A stretch of 64,000 bases of DNA from Polaromonas eurypsychrophila (GTDB taxonomy: Bacteria > Pseudomonadota > Gammaproteobacteria > Burkholderiales > Burkholderiaceae_C): positions 186,001-250,000 of the forward strand of contig NZ_BMIG01000006.1 in assembly GCF_014641715.1 (NCBI RefSeq). Reading direction: 5' to 3'. The translations under genes and the position numbers were made by a program. The notes beneath the pieces are model-generated. The model saw only the letters and a program-made list of their open reading frames with translations, had not been told where the DNA came from and did no database searches. Shown here piece by piece: positions 44,251 to 54,143 of this stretch (positions are counted from its first letter, which is position 1; each line of letters begins with the position of its first letter).

Positions 44251-44292
44251 AAAAAAAAGCGCCTGCAGCTTTCGCTGCAGGCGCTTCATTTT
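44251..44292. terminator. bidirectional terminator hairpin behind ppa
   Basis: AGCGCCTGCAGC-TTTC-GCTGCAGGCGCT with eight A on the left (T-run for the minus strand, serving ppa) and CATTTTT on the right. Confidence 0.85.
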
Positions 44293-44337
44293 TGATAGCT
44301 GCCTACGCCCGCCCCAAAAAACGGGCAGAGGGCTAAA
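44293..44337 (+). repeat. family B palindromic repeat, copy 7
   Basis: TTTTTGATAGCTGCCTACGC ... GGGCAGAGGGCTAAAGC, intergenic, just after the ppa stop on the minus strand. Confidence 0.65.
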
Positions 44338-44348
44338 GCACTTCAGTA

Positions 44349-44894
44349 TCAAATTGTCTCAGGATGCTCTTTTTTGTAGTTGGCAATACCGTCAATGATT
44401 TCTTTGCGAGCGGCTTCCGGGCCTTCCCAGCCTTCGATCTTCACCCACTTGCCTTCTTCCAGATCTTTGTAGTGTTCAAAGAAATGCGCAATGGTTTTCA
44501 GGCGCAGCGGGTTCATGTCTTCCGGCTTTTGCCAGTGGGTGTAAAGCGAGCACTTTTTGTCGATGGGTACCGCCAGCACCTTGCCATCTTCGCCGGCTTC
44601 GTCGGTCATCTTCAGGATGCCGATCACGCGGCAAGTCACCACAACGCCCGGGATCAGCGGTACCGGCGTGATGACCAGCACGTCCACCGGGTCGCCGTCG
44701 CCACTCAGCGTCTTCGGCACGTAGCCATAGTTGGTCGGGTAGTGCATGGACGTGCTCATGAAGCGGTCCACAAAAATCGCGCCAGACTCTTTGTCCACCT
44801 CATATTTCACAGGGTCTGCATTCATCGGAATTTCGATGATCACATTGAACGAGTCGGGGGCATTTTTGCCGGGGGAAACTTTATCGAGTGACAT
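44349..44894 (-). CDS. ppa: inorganic pyrophosphatase (soluble, family I)
   Basis: 181 residues from ATG 44894. Family I signature: [43 protein letters not shown] with the metal-binding Asp cluster, and [17 protein letters not shown]. It hydrolyses cytosolic pyrophosphate. It is divergent from hppA, the membrane pyrophosphatase, 226 bases away. Confidence 0.97.
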   Translation of the reverse strand: MSLDKVSPGKNAPDSFNVIIEIPMNADPVKYEVDKESGAIFVDRFMSTSMHYPTNYGYVPKTLSGDGDPVDVLVITPVPLIPGVVVTCRVIGILKMTDEAGEDGKVLAVPIDKKCSLYTHWQKPEDMNPLRLKTIAHFFEHYKDLEEGKWVKIEGWEGPEAARKEIIDGIANYKKEHPETI

Positions 44895-45120
44895 AGTCGC
44901 TTTGGGTTGAGATAGGTAAAAGAAAGAGGGTGTCGTGTAGTCAGTATTTACCCTCATTTTACTGATTCAGACCTGACGCTTCGCCAAGTTGTCACGTTTT
45001 AGCGTTAAATTTCCGGGGTTGGCCAATTGTCCCGTTGTGACTGGGGATGAGGAAGCAACGCAAGGCGGTGTGCCTTCGCGGTGCACCGAAATCCTTACGT
45101 CATCAATTTAGGAGAACACC

Positions 45121-47358
45121 ATGGTTGGCAACACAGTGCTGATACTCGCGCTAGTTTGCGGGTTCATTGCCGTCGGATACGGTTTTTGGGCACGCAGCTG
45201 GATTCTTTCCCAGGACGCAGGCAACGCGCGCATGCAGGAGATTGCAGCCGCGATTCAAACCGGCGCAGGCGCGTACCTGGCGCGTCAATACAAAACCATT
45301 GCCATCGTCGGGGTGGTGCTTGCCCTTTTGATTGGCATTTTTCTGGATGTGCCCAGTGCCATCGGCTTTGTGGTCGGCGCGGTGCTGTCCGGCGCCTGCG
45401 GCTTCATTGGCATGAATGTGTCGGTACGCGCCAATGTGCGTACTGCGCAGGCAGCCACCAAAGGCATTGGCCCCGCACTGGACATTGCCTTTCGCGGCGG
45501 CGCCATCACCGGCATGCTGGTGGTGGGCCTGGGCCTGCTGGGCGTCACGGCGTTCTACTGGTTTCTGGTTGGCAATGGCAACTACACGCCCAACTCCAAT
45601 CTGGCCAGCCTGCTCAACCCCTTGATCGGGTTTGCCTTCGGTGCCTCCCTGATTTCCATCTTCGCCCGACTGGGCGGCGGTATTTTCACCAAGGGTGCCG
45701 ACGTAGGCGCCGATCTGGTGGGCAAGGTTGAAGCCGGCATTCCGGAAGACGACCCCCGCAACCCGGCCGTGATTGCCGACAACGTCGGCGACAACGTCGG
45801 TGACTGTGCCGGCATGGCCGCTGACCTGTTTGAAACCTACGCCGTCACGCTGATTGCCACCATGGTGCTGGGCGCCCTGCTGGTCACCAGCGCTGGCACC
45901 AGTGCGGTGATTTACCCGCTGGCTCTGGGTGCGGTGTCCATCATCGCGTCCATCATCGGCTGCTTCTTCGTCAAGGCCTCGCCCGGCATGACCAACGTGA
46001 TGCCAGCCCTGTACAAGGGCTTGGCAGTCGCCGGCGGCCTGTCGCTGATTGCGTTTTACTTTGTCACGGTCTGGTTGATGCCCGACAACGCGATCAAGGC
46101 CTCAGGCACCCAAATGGCGCTGTTCGGCGCCTGCGCCGTCGGCCTGGTGCTGACTGGCGCGTTGGTCTGGATCACCGAGTACTACACCGGCACGCAGTAC
46201 GCGCCGGTCAAGCACATTGCCCAGGCCTCGACCACCGGCCACGGCACCAACATCATTGCCGGCCTCGGTGTGTCCATGCGCTCGACCGCCTGGCCGGTGA
46301 TTTTTGTGTGTATCGCCATTTGGGTGTCGTTCCAGTTGGCGGGCCTGTATGGCATTGCGATTGCCGCAACTTCGATGCTGAGCATGGCCGGCATTGTGGT
46401 GGCGCTTGACGCTTACGGCCCCATCACCGACAACGCCGGCGGCATTGCCGAAATGGCCAACATGCCGGACAGCGTGCGCGCCATCACCGACCCGCTCGAT
46501 GCAGTGGGCAACACCACCAAAGCGGTGACCAAGGGTTACGCGATTGGTTCGGCCGGCCTGGCAGCGCTGGTGCTGTTTGCCGACTACACCCACAAGCTCG
46601 AAGCCTATGGCAAGGCCATCAGCTTTGATTTGAGCGACCCCATGGTCATCATTGGCCTGTTCATTGGCGGCCTGATTCCTTACCTGTTTGGTGCCATGGC
46701 CATGGAAGCCGTGGGTCGCGCTGCCGGTGCGGTGGTGGTTGAAGTACGGCGTCAGTTCCGCGACATCAAGGGCATCATGGACGGCACCGGAAAGCCGGAA
46801 TACGACACTTGCGTCGACATGCTGACCAAAGCCGCGATCAAGGAAATGATGATCCCGTCGCTGTTGCCTGTGGTGGTGCCAGTTGTTGTCGGCTTGCTGC
46901 TGGGCCCTGCTGCTTTGGGTGGCCTGCTGATGGGCACCATCGTGACCGGCCTGTTTGTGGCGATTTCCATGTGTACCGGTGGCGGTGCCTGGGACAACGC
47001 CAAGAAATATATCGAAGACGGCAACCATGGCGGCAAAGGCTCGGAGACCCACAAGGCCGCCGTGACCGGCGACACCGTGGGCGACCCCTACAAGGACACG
47101 GCTGGTCCAGCCATCAACCCGCTGATCAAGATCATCAACATCGTGGCGCTGCTGATCGTGCCGCTGATGATGAAGTTCCATGGCGGCCCCGCCAATGCGG
47201 CCCCCAGCACACCGGTCACGGCACCCACTGTCATCAGTGCGCCGGCCGGTCCTGTGGCCACACCCGTGGCGCCTGCCATGCCGGCACCCAAGCCCACGCA
47301 GGCTGCCGATGCAGCCGCTACGCCTACACCTGCGCCCGCAGCGTCTGGCACGAAATAA
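45121..47358 (+). CDS. hppA: membrane-bound proton-pumping pyrophosphatase, K+-independent type
   Basis: 745 residues with about 16 transmembrane helices. Substrate site: [20 protein letters not shown] and [16 protein letters not shown]; later [16 protein letters not shown] and [18 protein letters not shown]. In [10 protein letters not shown] Lys467 replaces the Ala of K+-dependent enzymes, marking the K+-independent H+ pump. The last about 60 residues are an unusual Pro/Ala/Thr-rich tail ([20 protein letters not shown]). It couples pyrophosphate hydrolysis to proton export. Confidence 0.96.
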   Translation: MVGNTVLILALVCGFIAVGYGFWARSWILSQDAGNARMQEIAAAIQTGAGAYLARQYKTIAIVGVVLALLIGIFLDVPSAIGFVVGAVLSGACGFIGMNVSVRANVRTAQAATKGIGPALDIAFRGGAITGMLVVGLGLLGVTAFYWFLVGNGNYTPNSNLASLLNPLIGFAFGASLISIFARLGGGIFTKGADVGADLVGKVEAGIPEDDPRNPAVIADNVGDNVGDCAGMAADLFETYAVTLIATMVLGALLVTSAGTSAVIYPLALGAVSIIASIIGCFFVKASPGMTNVMPALYKGLAVAGGLSLIAFYFVTVWLMPDNAIKASGTQMALFGACAVGLVLTGALVWITEYYTGTQYAPVKHIAQASTTGHGTNIIAGLGVSMRSTAWPVIFVCIAIWVSFQLAGLYGIAIAATSMLSMAGIVVALDAYGPITDNAGGIAEMANMPDSVRAITDPLDAVGNTTKAVTKGYAIGSAGLAALVLFADYTHKLEAYGKAISFDLSDPMVIIGLFIGGLIPYLFGAMAMEAVGRAAGAVVVEVRRQFRDIKGIMDGTGKPEYDTCVDMLTKAAIKEMMIPSLLPVVVPVVVGLLLGPAALGGLLMGTIVTGLFVAISMCTGGGAWDNAKKYIEDGNHGGKGSETHKAAVTGDTVGDPYKDTAGPAINPLIKIINIVALLIVPLMMKFHGGPANAAPSTPVTAPTVISAPAGPVATPVAPAMPAPKPTQAADAAATPTPAPAASGTK

Positions 47359-47376
47359 ACAGAAGTTCTTTTTCGC

Positions 47377-47400
47377 AAGCCCGGTTCGCCGGGCTTTTTT
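47377..47400 (+). terminator. Rho-independent terminator after hppA
   Basis: AAGCCCGG-TTCG-CCGGGCTTTTTT, 18 bases behind the hppA stop. Confidence 0.95.
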
Positions 47401-47454
47401 CATTCCGGGTGGGCGCTAGACTGGCGGCTGAGCTACCCGAGACCTGAGGAAAAC

Positions 47455-49194
47455 ATGAACAAAAAAACACCTGAATCGCTGCGCAGTGCACGTTGGTTTG
47501 CCCCCGACGATGTGCGCTCTTTCGGGCACCGCTCCCGCGCCATGCAACTGGGCTATGGACCGGAAGACTGGGTCGGCAAGCCGGTGGTTGCGATCATCAA
47601 CACCTGGAGCGACATCGGCACCTGCCACGGCCATTTCAAGCAGCGCGTCGAAGACGTCAAACGCGGCGTGTTGCAGGCCGGGGGATTTCCGCTGGAGCTG
47701 CCGGCCCTGTCGCTGTCGGAGTCGCTGGTCAAACCGACCACCATGCTTTACCGCAACATGCTGGCGATGGAAACCGAAGAGCTGCTGCGCAGCCACCCGA
47801 TTGACGGCGCGGTGTTAATGGGCGGCTGTGACAAGACCACACCGGGATTGATTCTGGGCGCGCTGAGCGCCGGCCTGCCCTTCATTTACATGCCTGCCGG
47901 GCCCATGCTCAGCGGCAACTGGAAGGGTCAGGTGCTGGGTTCGGGCTCTGACACCTGGAAGTACTGGGACGACAGGCGCGCCGGGAAAATCACCACCCAA
48001 CAGTGGATCGAAGTCGAAGGCAGCATTGCGCGCAGCCACGGCCACTGCATGACCATGGGCACGGCCAGCACCATGACCGGAATTGCCGAGGCCTGCGGTT
48101 TCACCCTGCCTGGCGCGTCGTCAATTCCCGCCGTCGACTCCAACCACATTCGCATGGCGGCCGAATGCGGCCGGCGCGTGGTGGGCATGGTCTGGGAAGA
48201 CCTGACACCGGCCAGCATGCTATCGCGCGCCTCTTTTGAAAACGCCATCACGGTAGCGATGGCCATGGGTTGCTCAACCAACGCCATCATTCACCTGGTG
48301 GCGATGTCGCGCCGCGCCGGCGCGCACTGTGCCATCGGGCTGGAAGACTTTGACAAGGCCAGTCGCAAGGTGCCGGTGATTGCCAATATCCGCCCCAGCG
48401 GCAGCACCTACCTGATGGAAGACTTTTACTACGCGGGCGGCATGCGGGCGATGATGGGTGTGCTCAAAGACCATCTGCAGCTCGATGCGCTGACGGTAAG
48501 CGGCAAGACCCTGGGCGACAACCTGCAAGGCGCCGAGGTTTACAACCACGACGTGATTCGTCCGTTGGATAACCCGATTTACGCAGAAGGTGCGCTGGCC
48601 GTGCTGCGCGGCAACCTGGCGCCTGACGGCTGCGTGATCAAGCCCAGCGCCTGCGCACCGCGGTATTTGCAGCACACTGGGCCGGCGCTGGTCTTTGACG
48701 ACTACCCGAGCATGAAGGCGGCCACCGACGACGAAAATCTCGATGTGACGGCCGACCACATTCTGGTGCTGCGCAACTGCGGCCCGCAAGGGGGCCCCGG
48801 CATGCCGGAGTGGGGCATGCTGCCGATTCCCCTGAAGCTGGTCAAACAGGGCGTCAAGGACATGCTGCGTATTTCGGATGCACGCATGAGCGGTACCAGT
48901 TACGGCGCCTGTATTTTGCACGTGGCGCCTGAGGCTTACATCGGCGGCAACCTGGCGTTGGTGAAAACCGGCGACATGATCACGGTGGACGTACCGATGC
49001 GGCGCATCCACCTTGAAGTCAGCGACGAAGTTCTGGCCGAGCGCCGCGCCGGCTGGTCACCCTTGCCCAAGCGTTTTGAACGCGGCTACGGCTGGATGTT
49101 CTCGCGCCACATCATGCAGGCCGACCAGGGCTGTGATTTTGATTTTCTGGAAACCTCGTTTGGCGCGCCAGTCGGCGAGCCCGACATTTACTGA
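47455..49194 (+). CDS. IlvD/Edd family sugar-acid dehydratase (arabinonate dehydratase-like)
   Basis: 579 residues. Family motifs include INTWSDIGTCHGHFKQRVED, MGGCDKTTPGLILGAL and MTMGTASTMTGIAEACG, with Cys residues for the Fe-S cluster, and GCSTNAIIHLVAM. The N-terminus (SARWFAPDDVRSFGHRSR) and the family branch are closer to aldonate dehydratases than to biosynthetic IlvD. Together with the RraA-like protein and TctC binding protein downstream it suggests a sugar-acid or hydroxy-acid catabolic unit. The substrate is not certain. Confidence 0.88.
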   Translation: MNKKTPESLRSARWFAPDDVRSFGHRSRAMQLGYGPEDWVGKPVVAIINTWSDIGTCHGHFKQRVEDVKRGVLQAGGFPLELPALSLSESLVKPTTMLYRNMLAMETEELLRSHPIDGAVLMGGCDKTTPGLILGALSAGLPFIYMPAGPMLSGNWKGQVLGSGSDTWKYWDDRRAGKITTQQWIEVEGSIARSHGHCMTMGTASTMTGIAEACGFTLPGASSIPAVDSNHIRMAAECGRRVVGMVWEDLTPASMLSRASFENAITVAMAMGCSTNAIIHLVAMSRRAGAHCAIGLEDFDKASRKVPVIANIRPSGSTYLMEDFYYAGGMRAMMGVLKDHLQLDALTVSGKTLGDNLQGAEVYNHDVIRPLDNPIYAEGALAVLRGNLAPDGCVIKPSACAPRYLQHTGPALVFDDYPSMKAATDDENLDVTADHILVLRNCGPQGGPGMPEWGMLPIPLKLVKQGVKDMLRISDARMSGTSYGACILHVAPEAYIGGNLALVKTGDMITVDVPMRRIHLEVSDEVLAERRAGWSPLPKRFERGYGWMFSRHIMQADQGCDFDFLETSFGAPVGEPDIY

Positions 49195-49207
49195 CACGAA
49201 AGCAACC

Positions 49208-49936
49208 ATGCCCGCCCAGACCGTCCTCGCTGCCACGACGCGCGACAAGCTCAAAAATATCAGCACCGCCACCTTGTGCACCGCACTTTTTAAACGCGGC
49301 CTGCGCAACCAGTTCATCCAGGAGGTGCACCCGCTTAACCCATCCCTGCCGAACATGGTGGGGCAAGCCTTCACCTTGCGCTACATCCCGGCGCGCGAAG
49401 ACCTGAACCCGATCACGGTGTTTCAGGACCCCCAGCATCCGCAACGTGTGGCTGTGGAGCAGTGCCCTAAGGGCGCGGTGCTGGTCATAGACAGCCGCAA
49501 GGATGCGCGTGCCGCGTCGGCCGGCTCTATCCTGATCACGCGCCTGATGGTGCGCGGCTGTGCCGGTGTCGTGACCGATGGCGGCTTTCGCGATTCGCCT
49601 GAAATTGCAGCCATGCCTTTCCCGGTGTATCACCACCGGCCCTCGGCCCCCACCAACCTGACCCTGCACCAGGCGCTGGACATCAACATGCCGATTGGCT
49701 GCGGCGATGTGGCGGTGTTCCCCGGCGATGTGGTGGTGGGAGACCGCGAGGGTGTGGTGGTGATTCCGGCGCATCTGGCCGACGAAATCGCCAGCGAAGC
49801 GGTGGAAATGACGGCCTTCGAAGACTTCGTGACCGAAGAGGTGCTCAAGGGGCGTGCCATCATTGGCCTGTACCCGCCGACCGAGCAGCAGTCAAAGGAT
49901 GACTTCGCCGCCTGGCGTCTGACCAGGGGGCGTTGA
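49208..49936 (+). CDS. RraA-like / HMG-aldolase-fold protein
   Basis: 242 residues from ATG 49208, 13 bases after the dehydratase. It has the RraA fold: ISTATLCTALFKRGLRN, LVIDSRKDARAASAGSIL, VRGCAGVVTDGGFRDSPEI and GDVVVGDREGVVVIPAHLAD. Members include regulators of RNase E and class II aldolases acting on 4-hydroxy-4-methyl-2-oxoglutarate-like acids. With a dehydratase neighbour an aldolase or lyase role in acid catabolism is likelier than RNase E control. Confidence 0.85.
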   Translation: MPAQTVLAATTRDKLKNISTATLCTALFKRGLRNQFIQEVHPLNPSLPNMVGQAFTLRYIPAREDLNPITVFQDPQHPQRVAVEQCPKGAVLVIDSRKDARAASAGSILITRLMVRGCAGVVTDGGFRDSPEIAAMPFPVYHHRPSAPTNLTLHQALDINMPIGCGDVAVFPGDVVVGDREGVVVIPAHLADEIASEAVEMTAFEDFVTEEVLKGRAIIGLYPPTEQQSKDDFAAWRLTRGR

Positions 49937-49951
49937 TCGCGCCAAGCCAGC

Positions 49952-50929
49952 TTATTGCGGCTTGATGCCCGCAGTTTTGATCACCCGGGTCCAGGTGTCG
50001 AGTTCCGACTTCACAAACGCGGTGTAGGGCTTGACGCCCTGCGGCGGAATGATGAAACCGATGGAGCCCATGCGCTGCTTGACGGCGTCCGACTGCATGG
50101 CCTGTGCGATGGCTACTTCCAGCTTGTCGACAATCGCCTGCGGTGTGCCTTTGGCCACCGACATGCCCGACCACGACAAGGCTTCAAAGCCCTTGTAACC
50201 GGATTCGGCTATGGTCGGCACGTCAGGGTACAGCGGGTTGCGCTGCGTGCTGGTGACAGCCAGCGCGCGCAGCTTGCCGGCCCGCACATGAGGTAATGCG
50301 GTGTCCTGGTTGATGAACATCATCGGGATCGTGCCGCCCAGGGCATCGGTCATCATGGGGCCACCGCCACGGTACGGTATGCCCGTCATGAAGATACCGG
50401 TGGTCTGCTTGAACAGTTCCATCGCCATATGACCCGATGCCGCATGCGTGTAGCCATAGTCCAGCTTGCCCGGATTGGCTTTGGCATAAGCCACCACGTC
50501 CCTGACGGTTTTGTAGGGTGTGGAGGGGTGGACCACCAGCACGTTGGGTCCCGAGTGGATTTGCGAGAGGTGGACAAAGTCTGTCATCGAGTTGTATTTG
50601 AGGTTGGAGTCCAGGCCGTGCGCCACCGCATTCTGGCCGACACCGGTCTGGATCAGGGTATAGCCGTCGGCGGGCAGTTTGACAGCGCGCTCTGTGCCTA
50701 TGGTGCCGCCCGCACCACCGATGTTTTCGATGACGAAAGGCTGCTTGAGGTTTTTCGTCAATTCGTCGGCCAGCATGCGGGCCATCACGTCGCTGGTGCC
50801 GCCCGGAGGAAACGGCACGATGATCTTGACCGGCTTGTTGGGGTAGTCCGCCTGGGCATGGGCGGCCATGGGCAGGGCGGCGCCCAGCGCTGTCATGGCG
50901 GCAAGGCAAACCAGCTTGCGTCGAATCAT
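49952..50929 (-). CDS. TctC/Bug family periplasmic solute-binding protein
   Basis: 325 residues from ATG 50929 with GGAGAC upstream. A Sec signal peptide ends near AHAQA. The Bug core has YPNKPVKIIVPFPPGGTSDV, IENIGGAGGTIGTERAVK, DGYTLIQTG, GIPYRGGGPMMTDALGG and YPDVPTIAESGYKGFE. It captures a carboxylate in the periplasm; no TctAB permease is in the window. It converges on the dehydratase/RraA pair, whose substrate it may supply. Confidence 0.92.
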   Translation of the reverse strand: MIRRKLVCLAAMTALGAALPMAAHAQADYPNKPVKIIVPFPPGGTSDVMARMLADELTKNLKQPFVIENIGGAGGTIGTERAVKLPADGYTLIQTGVGQNAVAHGLDSNLKYNSMTDFVHLSQIHSGPNVLVVHPSTPYKTVRDVVAYAKANPGKLDYGYTHAASGHMAMELFKQTTGIFMTGIPYRGGGPMMTDALGGTIPMMFINQDTALPHVRAGKLRALAVTSTQRNPLYPDVPTIAESGYKGFEALSWSGMSVAKGTPQAIVDKLEVAIAQAMQSDAVKQRMGSIGFIIPPQGVKPYTAFVKSELDTWTRVIKTAGIKPQ

Positions 50930-51054
50930 GTCTTGTCTCCTGGGGTGGGTGTTTGGCGCGGAACGTAGTGAAGCTGTATTAGCCGGGAAATACCCCAACC
51001 CGTCAATCCAGTTTTACGCGGCCCCGCCTTGTGGCCCAAGCTGCAAAACCGCGT

Positions 51055-51690
51055 TCAGCGCCCCCCGTCCCCGGAATCGGCATGGGCATGTGTGACGGCC
51101 CGCACCAACTGGCTGGCGGGTAACACCAGATCGTTCAGCGCGGCCACCTTATCCTGCTCGATGTATTCGAGAATCAATTCGTTGATACCACCGACGATGG
51201 CCATGGCCATGCCCGCCGAGAGCGGCGGTTCGCGCCGGGCGCTGCCCTGCCCCCTATTGATGACGCCCAGCATGAAGCCAGCGATTTCCAGGTTCACCCG
51301 CCGGCGTGCCGCCAGGCCTTGCGCGCCCAGGCCGAGGATTTCAATGAACAGGGTTCGCATCAGCACCGGGTTCTGCATCATGCAACCCAGGTAGGCCGCC
51401 AGGGCACGCTCGATCTGCGTCTGCCATTCATGCGCCGGGTCAATCGCCTCGCCGAGCATCTTCAGCGCGTTGTGGCTGGCGGCCTCGTACAGGGCAATCA
51501 GGCAATCGGCCTTGGTGGCAAAACATTCATAAAACGTGCGCTTGGACACACCCGCTTCTCGCACGATGTCAGCCACCGTGGTGTCGGCATAACCTTTAGC
51601 TGCAACGCTGTGCGCCATGCCCTCCAGCAAGCGCGGTCTGTAGGCATTGGCCGACTCAATGGTGGCAGAGGAAATAGCGTGGGAGTTCAT
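51055..51690 (-). CDS. TetR-family transcriptional regulator
   Basis: 211 residues. The N-terminal TetR helix-turn-helix is at about 28-65 (DTTVADIVREAGVSKRTFYE and CFATKADCLIALYE); the C-terminal ligand domain is not recognisable. It is divergent from the PF10118-like gene. The intergenic region contains two identical-architecture palindromes that overlap the promoter of that gene, so it very probably represses it and itself. Confidence 0.92.
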   Translation of the reverse strand: MNSHAISSATIESANAYRPRLLEGMAHSVAAKGYADTTVADIVREAGVSKRTFYECFATKADCLIALYEAASHNALKMLGEAIDPAHEWQTQIERALAAYLGCMMQNPVLMRTLFIEILGLGAQGLAARRRVNLEIAGFMLGVINRGQGSARREPPLSAGMAMAIVGGINELILEYIEQDKVAALNDLVLPASQLVRAVTHAHADSGDGGR

Positions 51691-51725
51691 TGGTTTGACA
51701 GGCGCTTTCGGGCGTCGGTTTCATT

Positions 51726-51743
51726 TGGTACTTGACAGTACCA
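51726..51743. promoter_or_regulatory. TetR operator 1
   Basis: TGGTACT-TGAC-AGTACCA, perfect 7-base arms and 4-base spacer. It contains the -35 hexamer TTGACA of the plus-strand promoter and lies 36 bases before the tetR-like start. Confidence 0.75.
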
Positions 51744-51760
51744 CAAAGTCAACCTACAGT
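51732..51760 (+). promoter_or_regulatory. sigma-70-type promoter of the PF10118-like gene
   Basis: TTGACA (51732-51737), 17 bases, TACAGT (51755-51760). The start point would fall near 51767, next to operator 2. Confidence 0.65.
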
Positions 51761-51768
51761 CAGCCCAA

Positions 51769-51786
51769 TGGTACCCGTTGGTACCA
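51769..51786. promoter_or_regulatory. TetR operator 2
   Basis: TGGTACC-CGTT-GGTACCA, same 7-4-7 architecture as operator 1, centres 43 bases apart. It covers the expected transcription start of the plus-strand gene. Confidence 0.75.
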
Positions 51787-51807
51787 AACTGTTTAAGCGG
51801 AAACCCC

Positions 51808-52632
51808 ATGACTGAACTTGTTGTACGTCGCCTGTTGATTGATCTTGAAACACCCCTGCCTCGCCACTGGTGCGGTGGGGATGCGTTTCAAACCGCCTTC
51901 TTTAATGCGCTGTCCATGAGCTTTCCGGTCGGGGAGCAGTTTTTTATCGACGCGGTGCGCAACGGGCTCAAGGCCCTGCCGGTCAAACACCAGGACGCCT
52001 ACCGGACGGAAGTCCAGGGTTTCATTGGCCAGGAAGCGACCCATCGCCGGATTCACAGCCTGTTCAACGGGCACCTCGAAAAGCAGGGCCTAGTCAACGA
52101 CTGGGCGCCGCGCGCCGAGCGCAACATGAAGTTGCTCGCCGGCACCAACCCGCTACACGCGCTGGCGATCACCGCCGCCAATGAACACTTCACCGCAATT
52201 TTTGCCGAATGGCTGTTGCATAACCATGACGTACTCAATGGCTGCGAGCCGCGCCTGAAAACCATGTGGCTGTGGCACAGCGCCGAAGAGTCCGAACACA
52301 AGAACACTGCCTTCGACGTGTATGCCGCTCTGGGCGGCAGCCATGAATGGCGCATCAAGTGGTTTCGCCGCATCACCTTCGTCTTCTTGACCGACACACT
52401 GCGCCAAACCGCCAACAACCTATACCACGATGGCACCTTGTGGAAGTGGCGCACCTGGACCAGCGCCGCCCGCTACCTGTTTGGCCAGCGCGGCCTGATC
52501 CGCCAGACCTTTAAACCCTGGCGCGAATACCTTCGCGCGGACTTTCATCCCAACCAGCAGGCGAGCGATCTGTCGGCAAGTTGGCTGCGCGACAACGCAC
52601 CGGCCTACACCACCGTGGGTCAAGCGGCCTGA
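51808..52632 (+). CDS. PF10118-type metal-dependent hydrolase-like protein
   Basis: 274 residues from ATG 51808. Ferritin-like helical pattern with repeated Glu-x2-His motifs: GQEATHRRIH, AANEHFTAIFAEWL and HSAEESEHKNTAFDVYAAL, typical of the predicted metal-dependent hydrolase family PF10118. A di-iron enzyme acting on fatty or hydrophobic substrates is one possibility. Control by the divergent TetR protein suggests induction by a small molecule. No signal peptide. Confidence 0.88.
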   Translation: MTELVVRRLLIDLETPLPRHWCGGDAFQTAFFNALSMSFPVGEQFFIDAVRNGLKALPVKHQDAYRTEVQGFIGQEATHRRIHSLFNGHLEKQGLVNDWAPRAERNMKLLAGTNPLHALAITAANEHFTAIFAEWLLHNHDVLNGCEPRLKTMWLWHSAEESEHKNTAFDVYAALGGSHEWRIKWFRRITFVFLTDTLRQTANNLYHDGTLWKWRTWTSAARYLFGQRGLIRQTFKPWREYLRADFHPNQQASDLSASWLRDNAPAYTTVGQAA

Positions 52633-52666
52633 GCGGGCTGGCGCGGGGGCGACAGGGTTGCCCTCA

Positions 52667-52692
52667 ATTGCTATTTTTTGATAGCAGACTTT
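52667..52692 (+). repeat. family B palindromic repeat, copy 8 (short)
   Basis: AATTGCTATTTTTTGATAGC followed by AGACTT. Only the first half of the family is clear. Confidence 0.5.
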
Positions 52693-52804
52693 CCTTGCGC
52701 TGTAATTGCAAACTGCCGATTTTTCTCCCGATGCAACGTCTTGCGGCAGGCGTTGCAAACTGTCTCCAGAGGGCTAAACTGGCCGCTCAAAACAAGGAGG
52801 CAAC

Positions 52805-54088
52805 ATGACACCTCTTCGCCCAAGCCTGCGCGGCCTGGCCTTTTGCATGGCTTTGGTCGTGCCACTGCTGGCCACCGCCCGCGAGTTGCCACGTACCAGC
52901 CCGGAACGGGTTGACCTGTCCTCGCAGCGGCTGGAGATGATCACCGAAACCCTCAAGGCCGATGTGGCAGCCAACAAGATACCAGGTGCCGTGTTGCTGG
53001 TGGCGCGCCGCGGCAAGGTGGCGTATTTCGACAGCGTCGGCAAGCTGGACGTCACCTCCCCTGCCCCCATGACCAAGGATGCGATTTTCCGCATCTACTC
53101 CATGAGCAAGCCCATCACGACAGTGGCGGCGATGATGCTGGTCGAAGATGGCAGGCTCAAGCTTGAAGACCCAATTTCCCTGTACCTTCCCGAGTTCGCG
53201 AAGATGACAGTCGGTGTGGAGAAACCCGACGCCAGCGGCACGCCCACCCTGGACATCGTGCCGGCCCGCCGCGCAATCACCGTGCATGATTTGATGCGCC
53301 ATACCTCGGGCATCACCTATGGTTTCTTCGGGCCGGGGCTGGTCAAGAAGGCCTATATCGACGCCAACATCAGCGCGGGCGACCCCGACAACAACGAGTT
53401 TTCCCAGCGCATCGCCAAGCTGCCGCTGGCCTACCAGCCTGGGACCACCTGGGACTACAGCTACTCCACCGACATTCTCGGGCGCGTGGTGGAAGTGGTC
53501 TCCGGCAAGTCGCTGTTTGCTTTTGAGAAAGAGCGTCTGCTGGACCCGCTGGGCATGGCAGACACCAGCTTTTACGTGACTGATGCCGAACGGCAAAAGC
53601 GGTTGGCCGAACCCCTGGCCAATGACCGTAATTTCGGTGTCGGTTCCGACATCAGCAACCCGCGTATTGCCAGAAAACTTGAATCCGGCGGGGGCGGCAT
53701 GGTGTCCACCGCCAACGACTACGCGCAGTTTCTGCAAATGTTGCTCAACGGCGGCACGCTGGACGGCAAACGCTACCTGGGGCCCAGCACCTTGCGCCTG
53801 ATGACGGCCGACCACGCCAATGCGGGCGCGGGCGTTGTACCCGGCCCGCTTTACCTGCCCGGTGCGGGGTATGGTTTTGGCCTTGGTTTTGCGGTGCGGC
53901 GCGCCACGGGCGAGGCCGCCTACCCCAGCGAGGCCGGCGAGTACAACTGGGGAGGCGCCGGCGGCACCTATATGTGGGTCGATCCAAAATCGGAAATGTT
54001 TGTGATCTTCATGATGCAGTCGCCCAAACACCGCAGCCATTACCGCAGCCTGATCCGCAACATGGTCTACGCTGCCGTACTGAAATAG
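52805..54088 (+). CDS. serine hydrolase, beta-lactamase class C / EstB family
   Basis: 427 residues with a Sec signal peptide ending near LLATARE. Active-site Ser99-x-x-Lys102 in YSMSKPIT, the YSYSTDILG segment for the Tyr motif, and HRSHYRSLIRNMV near the end. The pattern ARRGKVAYFDSVGKLD...KDAIFRIYSMSKP is common to esterases and D-aminopeptidases of this family rather than to true AmpC. Periplasmic esterase or peptidase; the substrate is unknown. Confidence 0.9.
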   Translation: MTPLRPSLRGLAFCMALVVPLLATARELPRTSPERVDLSSQRLEMITETLKADVAANKIPGAVLLVARRGKVAYFDSVGKLDVTSPAPMTKDAIFRIYSMSKPITTVAAMMLVEDGRLKLEDPISLYLPEFAKMTVGVEKPDASGTPTLDIVPARRAITVHDLMRHTSGITYGFFGPGLVKKAYIDANISAGDPDNNEFSQRIAKLPLAYQPGTTWDYSYSTDILGRVVEVVSGKSLFAFEKERLLDPLGMADTSFYVTDAERQKRLAEPLANDRNFGVGSDISNPRIARKLESGGGGMVSTANDYAQFLQMLLNGGTLDGKRYLGPSTLRLMTADHANAGAGVVPGPLYLPGAGYGFGLGFAVRRATGEAAYPSEAGEYNWGGAGGTYMWVDPKSEMFVIFMMQSPKHRSHYRSLIRNMVYAAVLK

Positions 54089-54143
54089 AGCCGGATCACC
54101 GGCCCCGACGCAATCTAACCGCCTTGCCAGGGAACGCCGCGCC

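Larger units (their letters stand above)
44022..44348. other. intergenic region between fdhA and ppa
   Basis: No gene is supported; the long minus-strand frame running through it is an extension of fdhA without conserved sequence. It holds the fdhA promoter region (no clear hexamers found), the ppa terminator hairpin and a family B repeat. Confidence 0.5.
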
